Positions 15,533 through 20,900 of a stretch of 20,900 bases of DNA are shown here, piece after piece. Source of the DNA: AM-1111 sp046302135 (GTDB lineage Bacteria; Bacteroidota; Bacteroidia; B-17B0; Aurantibacillaceae). The translations under genes and the position numbers were made by a program. How positions within the stretch are numbered: the stretch's first letter is position 1; each line of letters starts with the position of its first letter. The stretch spans positions 1 to 20,900 of the forward strand of contig JBKCIQ010000028.1 in the NCBI GenBank assembly GCA_046302135.1. The letters run 5' to 3'. Below the pieces are notes generated by a model, which saw only the letters and a program-made list of their open reading frames with translations, was not told the origin of the DNA and ran no database searches.

Positions 15533-17341
15533 ATGAAAAATTCCCTTAGAAAAAAATCAGTTACAAATGTTAGCGCTGAAGAAAACGAACATGGTCATGG
15601 TTTACACAGGGTATTAACGGTTCGTGATCTTACATTTTTTGGTATAGCGGCGATTATAGGTGCAGGTAGTTTCAGTTCAATGGGTCAGGCATGTTCAAGT
15701 GGAGGACCAGGTGTTATATTTCTGTTTATCATTTGTGGTGTAGCTTGTGCTTTTACTGCATTTTGTTACGCTGAATTTGCTTCTAGGGTGCCCTCCGGCG
15801 GAAGTGCTTATACTTATGCATACGTTTCATTCGGTGAGCTCTTTGCTTGGATCATTGGTTGGGCGTTACTCATGGAATATTCCATAGGAAACATATATGT
15901 TGCATTTTCATGGAGTGGTTATTTTACCAATCTCCTTGAAGCTGTTGGAATACATTTGCCGCAATGGACAACTATAAATTACCTTAGTGCAAAACAAAGT
16001 TTCATTGAATGGCAGGATTATAGTGTACAGTTTTCTTCTTATCTAAAGGATGGAAATTTAATTAAAGGATCTCTTTTTGAATCCTGGTTAAATTCCGAAT
16101 CAACCAAAGAGCTGGTTAAGTCAGGTAAAAATATAAGCTCTCTGGCAGGCGAGTATTTAAATACTCTTTCAATGAAAGAAGGTTCTCTTGCATGGAAGAA
16201 TGCGCCTGTGATTGGTGGTCTTCATGTTATTTTTGATTTGCCTGCTGTTATAATTAATGCATTAATAACTATTCTGGTTTATGTAGGTGTAAAAGAATCG
16301 CGTAACCTCAGTAATGTAATGGTGCTAGTAAAATTAATTATCATTTTACTTGTAATTGTTGTTGGTTGCTTTTATGTTGATATAGACAACTGGGTACCTT
16401 TCTTGCCTAACGGTTTTGGTGGAGTAATGGCAGGAGCTTCTGCAGTATTTTTTGCCTATATCGGTTTTGATGCTGTTTCCACCTTGGCTGAAGAAAGTAA
16501 AAATCCGCAACGCGATTTACCCAGAGGAATGATTTATTCACTCGTAGTTTGTACTGTGCTTTACATTATTTTATCACTCATACTAACCGGTATGGTGAAA
16601 TCAGGAAAACTAAATGTAAGCGATCCGCTTGCTGAAGTTTTTTCACTACGAGGAGTAAAATGGATGCTATTTATAGTCAGTATCGCCGCTGTGGTTGCAA
16701 TGACATCTGTTCTGCTCGTTTTTCAAATGGGACAACCTAGAATCTGGATGAGCATGAGTAGAGATGGATTACTGCCTAAAAAATTTGCATCAATTCATCC
16801 AAAGTTTAAAACACCGGGGTTCTCTACCATTGTTACAGGGTTGGTTGTTGGATTGCCACTTTTTTTCACCAATGAAACTTTTGTTCTCGATTTTACAAGT
16901 GTTGGAACCTTATTTGCTTTCGTTTTGGTTTGTGGTGGTGTATTAACACTACCTCCCGTTAAAAAGAAAATAAAAGGACAATTTCATCTTCCATATATAA
17001 ATGGAAAATGGATAGTCCCCGGACTTTTTATTCTCGGATTTACAATTTTATTTTTATTTGGTTGGACTTGGCTCAAAAGTGTTTTCATTATTAACAAAGA
17101 AACTGCAGGAACAAATATTCCAATGATTATTTTCTTTTTGGTTTGTCTGATTATGTCAGTTTTGAGTTATTTAAAGAACTACTCTTTAGTTCCTGTTCTT
17201 GGATTAGTTTCTTGCTGTTATTTACTAACAGGCATGGCTCTTAGCAATTGGATCTGGTTTTCTGTTTGGCTTTTGCTAGGATTGCTTGTTTATAGAATTT
17301 ACGGCTACAAAAAAAGTAAACTCGCAAGTAAAGCCTCCTGA
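15533..17341 (+). CDS. APC-superfamily amino-acid permease
   Basis: A 602-residue inner-membrane transporter of the APC superfamily, closest in layout to cationic amino-acid (CAT/YfnA-type) permeases. Visible features are the soluble N-terminus (1-33), TM1 with the unwound substrate segment IIGAGSFSSMG (41-51; GAGIFV is more usual), YAEFASRVPSGGSAYTYAY (79-97), the conserved FFAYIGFDAVSTLAEESKNPQRDLP in TM6 and the loop after it, and about 12 to 14 helices in total. Between TM3 and the next long helix there is an unusually long hydrophilic insert (about 142-228), which makes the protein ~100 residues longer than typical YfnA-like permeases. Substrate is unknown. It follows the four-gene PAP2 unit with a 20-nt gap that contains its own -7 box. 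Confidence 0.95.
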   Translation: MKNSLRKKSVTNVSAEENEHGHGLHRVLTVRDLTFFGIAAIIGAGSFSSMGQACSSGGPGVIFLFIICGVACAFTAFCYAEFASRVPSGGSAYTYAYVSFGELFAWIIGWALLMEYSIGNIYVAFSWSGYFTNLLEAVGIHLPQWTTINYLSAKQSFIEWQDYSVQFSSYLKDGNLIKGSLFESWLNSESTKELVKSGKNISSLAGEYLNTLSMKEGSLAWKNAPVIGGLHVIFDLPAVIINALITILVYVGVKESRNLSNVMVLVKLIIILLVIVVGCFYVDIDNWVPFLPNGFGGVMAGASAVFFAYIGFDAVSTLAEESKNPQRDLPRGMIYSLVVCTVLYIILSLILTGMVKSGKLNVSDPLAEVFSLRGVKWMLFIVSIAAVVAMTSVLLVFQMGQPRIWMSMSRDGLLPKKFASIHPKFKTPGFSTIVTGLVVGLPLFFTNETFVLDFTSVGTLFAFVLVCGGVLTLPPVKKKIKGQFHLPYINGKWIVPGLFILGFTILFLFGWTWLKSVFIINKETAGTNIPMIIFFLVCLIMSVLSYLKNYSLVPVLGLVSCCYLLTGMALSNWIWFSVWLLLGLLVYRIYGYKKSKLASKAS

Positions 17342-17376
17342 TTGGCTTTTGAATCAACTAATTTATCATTGAATAT

Positions 17377-18195
17377 TTAAAAGAACCTTTGCAGCGATCT
17401 TAAGTGGTGACTGTAAACTCCTTTTTTTTCGTCGTAAATTCCTTTCAGATCCAAGCCATCAATGTGAACAGTGCCGCTCGCGTGAATTATTTCTGACGGA
17501 GATATAACAATGCCAACATGAGTTATCTTACCGCTCTCGTTATCAAAAAACGCAAGATCACCCGGAAGCACCTCTTCAATAAAATCTAGTTCCGTACCTT
17601 GTTCGGCCTGTTGGTAAGCATCTCTTGGAATTTTTATACCGTTTAATTTGTAAACCAATTGGGAAAAGCCACTACAATCAATCCCGAATTCACTTCTACC
17701 GCCCCAAAGATATGGAGCATGTAAAAATTGAAAAGCGGTCTTCAAAATCTTATTTCTGTCAGGATTTTTTATTTCGCTGAAAGATTTTCCCTTAAAGTTG
17801 AAAGATTTTTTATCGATATGCATTTCACCTTCGGATAGTAAAGGCAATTCTGACCCGGCAAGTATTGGAATTACAGTTTTTTCTCCTTGCAAAATTATTG
17901 CAGATTGCATTTCAGATGCAACTGCAATTTTTGATTTATGGATTTTTATAAAAGTGGATTTCGAAATTTTAAAGTAATGTTTTTTGTGTAGCCAACCTTC
18001 ATAGTTGTCATATGAATTTTTTATGTAGTCCCAAGTATCATTAGATGTGGAATCAAGAACAGTAAAGCTTTCTCCAAACAGCATTTGAGATACCATTTCA
18101 CTTGTGTGAGTAGCATCCTTTCTTAAAGCCGCAATACTTACATTACATACACCGTAGGCGGGATTATTGTTTGATGATTTTAATTTTGGAGACAC
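17377..18195 (-). CDS. SH3-domain NlpC/P60 cysteine peptidase
   Basis: A 272-residue probable cell-wall endopeptidase. Two SH3-like domains (about 14-76 and 78-135) precede an NlpC/P60 domain (~150-270) with catalytic C174 in GIDCSGF, H226 in ITHVGI and H238 in IIHASG. Relatives such as YkfC-type enzymes cut gamma-D-glutamyl bonds to diamino acids in peptidoglycan stem peptides. No signal peptide is visible, so it may work on imported muropeptides in the cytoplasm. No ATG is available near the conserved YGVC start of the SH3 domain. GTG at 18195 is the best start and lies inside the preceding gene, a 32-nt overlap in another frame. The gene is the last of a three-gene unit with thiolase and SGNH hydrolase and converges on the permease across 35 nt. 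Confidence 0.92.
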   Translation of the reverse strand: MSPKLKSSNNNPAYGVCNVSIAALRKDATHTSEMVSQMLFGESFTVLDSTSNDTWDYIKNSYDNYEGWLHKKHYFKISKSTFIKIHKSKIAVASEMQSAIILQGEKTVIPILAGSELPLLSEGEMHIDKKSFNFKGKSFSEIKNPDRNKILKTAFQFLHAPYLWGGRSEFGIDCSGFSQLVYKLNGIKIPRDAYQQAEQGTELDFIEEVLPGDLAFFDNESGKITHVGIVISPSEIIHASGTVHIDGLDLKGIYDEKKGVYSHHLRSLQRFF

Positions 18196-19429
18196 TTTCC
18201 CGAGAAAATAATTGTAAAAAGTAAACCCCTGCAGTCAATTCGCTTACGTCAACAACTAAAGTTTCGTCTTGACTTTTAAAGAATTTCAGTAATATATTAT
18301 TACCTGATAGGTCAGTTGCATATATAGATTGAAAATCTGAATTTTTTGATTTGACTTTCATTATTCCGCTCACCGGATTAGGAAATGCAGAGATAATATT
18401 TTCCGCAACCTCAGAGTGGATATTTGTTGTCAATACATTAACAATAGCCGAAATGGTATCCGTAATCCCACATTTTCCTGCCTGCAATGTGACTGTGTAA
18501 GTTCCGGGTATAATGTAGGTGTGACTTGGATTTGAAAAAGTGGAAGTATCACCGTCACCAAAACTCCAGTAATACTGCGTGGCGTTAGTAGATGTGTTTG
18601 AAAACGAAAAATTACTGAGTGTGGATTGGTAGGTAAAAGCAGCGGCAGGATCATAACTTCCAATTCTCCAATTCAAAATAGAGTCGTAAATCACCGTTTT
18701 AACTGCGCTTCTTATTATACTTGCATCAGAGGAAGAAAGCGTGCTGTTGAATGTAATCAGAGTGGGGTCCTTCCTGAAAATTGATGAATAAAAGCAGCAA
18801 GCCGCGGCATAACTTCCTGCAACTGATGGATGACTTCCATCCGTTTGGTATAGGTCTATGAGTGGTTGAGTGTTTCTTAGATAATTCCAAACTCTTCCTA
18901 CTGCTGAAACTACAGCATGGTTACTATCGGTCATCATCATATACCTAAGGTAAAGTAGGCTATCCATCCCTTGATAGGTACATACAGGAGGCCAGACTGA
19001 ACAATTTGAAGCATCACCATTTTTTCTTCCCCAAGTCATGAAAAACATTGTCTCAGTACAATTGTTAACAGAATTAATTATGCTATCTAGTATTCGCGCG
19101 TAAGGAAATACAGAGGATTGAACCTGTCCGTCAGGAAATGAAGGAAGCTGACTCTGTTCCTGAAGAACAACAAAGTCCCAGTTACCAAGGTTTATTTTAT
19201 TTAATGATGTAGCGTTTGTGCTGTGTCCCTGGAGAGTGTATCCGCCAGGGGCATTACTGTCATATATCAATGTGTCACCCGCCGAAAGCGCTACGTTGGC
19301 TGTAAGTTGAGGTAAGTTATTTACTGCGGTGTAACTATTTCCTAAAAAAAGCACACGTTTTGTACCTTGAGAAAATATTTCTCCGATTAAGATTAAAACA
19401 GAAATTGAAATTAAAATTAGATTTTTCAT
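18164..19429 (-). CDS. Secreted SGNH hydrolase with PKD domain and type IX sorting domain
   Basis: A 421-residue exported protein. The Sec signal peptide (1-~21) ends in FSQ. The SGNH/GDSL-like domain (~24-250) has block I FLGNSYT with candidate nucleophile S32, the VLQEQSQ segment (88-94) and the DGSHPS block (D197, H200). A PKD domain follows (~262-332; YWSFGDGDTST and TYTVTL). The C-terminal 75 residues form a type A T9SS sorting domain beginning AFPNPVSG and ending in GVYFLQL and KIKIIKQ. It is therefore expected to be secreted across the outer membrane and anchored or released as an esterase or deacetylase on an unknown glycan or lipid. The ATG at 19429 overlaps the thiolase stop as ATGA; a longer in-frame start would place 19 residues before the signal peptide and is unlikely. 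Its 3' end overlaps the NlpC gene by 32 nt. Confidence 0.93.
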   Translation of the reverse strand: MKNLILISISVLILIGEIFSQGTKRVLFLGNSYTAVNNLPQLTANVALSAGDTLIYDSNAPGGYTLQGHSTNATSLNKINLGNWDFVVLQEQSQLPSFPDGQVQSSVFPYARILDSIINSVNNCTETMFFMTWGRKNGDASNCSVWPPVCTYQGMDSLLYLRYMMMTDSNHAVVSAVGRVWNYLRNTQPLIDLYQTDGSHPSVAGSYAAACCFYSSIFRKDPTLITFNSTLSSSDASIIRSAVKTVIYDSILNWRIGSYDPAAAFTYQSTLSNFSFSNTSTNATQYYWSFGDGDTSTFSNPSHTYIIPGTYTVTLQAGKCGITDTISAIVNVLTTNIHSEVAENIISAFPNPVSGIMKVKSKNSDFQSIYATDLSGNNILLKFFKSQDETLVVDVSELTAGVYFLQLFSRESVSKIKIIKQ

Positions 19430-20607
19430 TGTATCATTTCTATAACCATTGCACTCGCACCGCCGCCACCATTGCAAATTGCACAAGCGCCGTATTTACC
19501 ATTGTTTTGTTTTAAAACATGCAAAAGAGTAACTAGGATTCTGGCGCCGCTTGCTCCTAAAGGATGTCCAAGGGAAACTGCACCTCCGTTAACATTTACC
19601 TTTGAAGTATCTAGATTCAACAATTTATTATTTGCAAGAGATACAACTGAAAACGCTTCGTTTATTTCAAAATAATTGATCTGTTCCATCTTAAGCCCCG
19701 CTTTTGCAACTGCAAGCGGTAATGCTTTGGAAGGGCATGTAGTAAACCATTCAGGAGCTTGTTCCGCGTCAGCGTATGATAGAATTTTTGCAATTGGTTT
19801 TATACCGAGAGCATCAGCTTTTTCTTTACTCATGAGTATTAACGCGGCAGCTCCATCATTTAATGTAGATGCGTTAGCTGCAGTAACCGTTCCATCCTTT
19901 TGAAATACAGGTTTCAACTCAGGAATTTTTTCAAATTTTACCAGTTTATATTCTTCGTCATGGGTGATTTTAAGAGGCTCACCTTTCTTTTGCGGTACTT
20001 CAACAGGCACAACTTCTTCATTGAATCTGCCTGCTGCCCATGCTTCTGCAGAACGTTTGTATGACTGAATTGCGTAAGCATCTTGTTCTTCTCTTGTAAT
20101 TTTAAGGTCTTTTGCACATAGCTCTGCAGAATTTCCCATATGGTTCTGATGATAAACATCGGTTAAGCCATCTTTAACAAGTCCATCAATCAATGTTCCA
20201 TTACCCAATCTGTATCCGTTTCTTGCCTGATCAAGATAGTAAGGAACCTGGCTCATGTTTTCCATTCCTCCCGCAACAACCACATCTGCATCATTTAATT
20301 TAATACTTTGAACAGCATACATAACACTCTTTAATCCGGAAGAACAAACTTTATTAATGGTTGTACATTTAACCTCGTCAGGTAATCCTGCAAATTTTGC
20401 AGCCTGCCTGGCAGGAGCCTGGCCAAGGTTGGCTTGCATAACACAGCCCATAAGAACCTCTTCTACCTCGTTGCTGTTAAGATTTATTTTTTCGAGCGCA
20501 CCTTTTATTGCTGCTGCACCAAGTTTTCCGGAACTTACAGAAGATAATGCACCATTAAATGTTCCAATTGCTGTTCTTACGGCAGAAACTATGTAAACCT
20601 CTTTCAT
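19426..20607 (-). CDS. Acetyl-CoA C-acetyltransferase (thiolase)
   Basis: A 393-residue cytoplasmic thiolase, normal length. The acyl-accepting nucleophile is Cys88 in INKVCSSGLKS, the catalytic NEAFSV segment is present, and His348 in SLGHPLGASG and Cys378 in CAICNGGGGAS complete the triad at positions that match biosynthetic thiolases almost residue for residue. It condenses two acetyl-CoA to acetoacetyl-CoA or runs the reverse in acyl breakdown. Direction and chain-length preference cannot be read here. Start ATG at 20607 gives the usual KEVYIVSAVRTAIGTFNG N-terminus. Its stop overlaps the ATG of the secreted SGNH hydrolase (ATGA), an odd pairing of central metabolism with a surface enzyme. 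No other acyl-CoA gene is visible nearby. Confidence 0.97.
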   Translation of the reverse strand: MKEVYIVSAVRTAIGTFNGALSSVSSGKLGAAAIKGALEKINLNSNEVEEVLMGCVMQANLGQAPARQAAKFAGLPDEVKCTTINKVCSSGLKSVMYAVQSIKLNDADVVVAGGMENMSQVPYYLDQARNGYRLGNGTLIDGLVKDGLTDVYHQNHMGNSAELCAKDLKITREEQDAYAIQSYKRSAEAWAAGRFNEEVVPVEVPQKKGEPLKITHDEEYKLVKFEKIPELKPVFQKDGTVTAANASTLNDGAAALILMSKEKADALGIKPIAKILSYADAEQAPEWFTTCPSKALPLAVAKAGLKMEQINYFEINEAFSVVSLANNKLLNLDTSKVNVNGGAVSLGHPLGASGARILVTLLHVLKQNNGKYGACAICNGGGGASAMVIEMIQ

Positions 20608-20789
20608 TTATTTTTATTTTGATTGTTTAATAGATTTTTTTGCTGTCTGGCAGAGCACCTATGACAGATTTTATTTTATTGTTAAATAATTTTGCCAAAA
20701 ATAAGGTTTTGTTTATTCGGTGCTGTTAAAATTGATACAATTACAATTAGATAGAAATAAATTATCAAAAACACATATTTTTACATTAA
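20608..20789. other. Divergent AT-rich intergenic region upstream of thiolase
   Basis: Two exact TAnnTTTG boxes face each other: TAATTTTG on the plus strand (20687-20694) and TATTTTTG on the minus strand (20703-20696), centred on TTTTG-C-CAAAA. The minus box would give thiolase a leader of roughly 80 nt; the plus box could serve the FkbM-type gene. Neither has a clear -33 element, and such boxes arise easily in AT-rich DNA. No ATG occurs on the plus strand from 20700 to the window end. Confidence 0.35.
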
Positions 20790-20900
20790 GATTCACTAAA
20801 TCAAATAGATAAAAAGTTGTCCCTATTGTTGAAAAATAAAGGAGGTTTCTATATTGAAATAGGTGCCAACGACGGGATATCCCAAAGTAACTCACTATTT
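20790..20900 (+). CDS. FkbM-type methyltransferase, 5' end only, start unclear
   Basis: The last ~110 nt of the plus strand encode an open frame with GGFYIEIGANDGISQSNS, the SAM-binding start of FkbM-family (Methyltransf_21) methyltransferases, which usually O-methylate sugars of surface polysaccharides or natural products. The preceding residues LNQIDKKL also look like the family's usual lead-in. The frame opens after a TAA at 20787-20789 and contains no ATG or GTG; only TTG codons (20817, 20826, 20829) could start it. An AAAGGAGG run at 20838-20845 is coding and not at a usable distance. The start may be TTG 20817, or the gene may be interrupted upstream. The bulk of the protein is outside the window. 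Family call is fairly firm, the boundary is not. Confidence 0.7.

Noticed and set aside
17339..17356. TGATT/AATCA hairpin in the gap between the permease and NlpC genes
   Set aside because: Five weak pairs and no T run on either side, so not a credible bidirectional terminator.
19430..19486. Longer start for the SGNH hydrolase at 19486
   Set aside because: It would put 19 residues (WWRRCECNGYR-like, antisense-type sequence overlapping thiolase) before a normal signal peptide.
20838..20856. AAAGGAGG followed by TTG as a strong Shine-Dalgarno start
   Set aside because: The TTG at 20854 is out of the FkbM frame and meets TAG two codons later; the AAAGGAGG run is coding (Lys-Gly-Gly).
20713..20895. 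Minus-strand 60-codon frame at the right edge
   Set aside because: Antisense to the FkbM-type SAM-binding motif; the plus-strand reading has a recognised family signature.

Overview
The window looks like chromosomal DNA from an AT-rich member of the Bacteroidota. Three things point that way. A protein carries a C-terminal type IX secretion sorting domain (SGNH hydrolase, 18164-19429). A PorE-like OmpA lipoprotein combines TPR, PD40 propeller, regulatory-like and OmpA domains (7906-10425). Several genes have TAnnTTTG boxes, the Bacteroidota -7 promoter element, just upstream, and Shine-Dalgarno sequences are mostly absent. I saw no rRNA or tRNA gene, CRISPR array, insertion sequence or prophage gene. 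The genus cannot be named from this sequence.

Left part (1-7615). On the minus strand, hemE (uroporphyrinogen decarboxylase) is followed 10 nt later by an Upf1/IGHMBP2-like SF1 helicase that runs off the left edge. Diverging from hemE is a two-gene plus-strand unit: a small coiled-coil, phasin-like protein and a UbiB/ABC1-type kinase-like protein. This unit meets, end to end with only 2 nt between, a minus-strand pair made of alaS and a small exported barrel-like protein that begins with TTG.

Middle (7616-17341), all plus strand. A 290-nt AT-rich gap leads to the PorE-like OmpA lipoprotein. Next is a persulfide-dioxygenase-like metallo-beta-lactamase protein with a degenerate and an intact rhodanese domain. 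Then comes a tightly packed four-gene unit: PAP2 phosphatase, exported PD40/TolB-like protein, GNAT acetyltransferase, and a polytopic membrane protein that may be a GT-C or polymerase-type enzyme. Junctions are 1-nt overlap to 4-nt gaps. An APC amino-acid permease with an enlarged extramembrane insert follows, with its own -7 box.

Right part (17377-20900). On the minus strand, a thiolase, a secreted SGNH hydrolase with PKD and sorting domains, and an SH3-NlpC/P60 peptidase overlap by 4 and 32 nt and are probably cotranscribed. A plus-strand FkbM-type methyltransferase begins at the right edge; its start is unclear and may be disrupted.

Most of the window is housekeeping (haem, alanyl-tRNA, thiolase) mixed with envelope functions. 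I found no clear new defence or mobile system. The most unusual signals are a perfect 10-bp inverted repeat straddling the PAP2 promoter, a set of -7 boxes placed so close to start codons that leaderless mRNAs are implied, the composite OmpA lipoprotein, and the overlapping thiolase/SGNH/NlpC genes.
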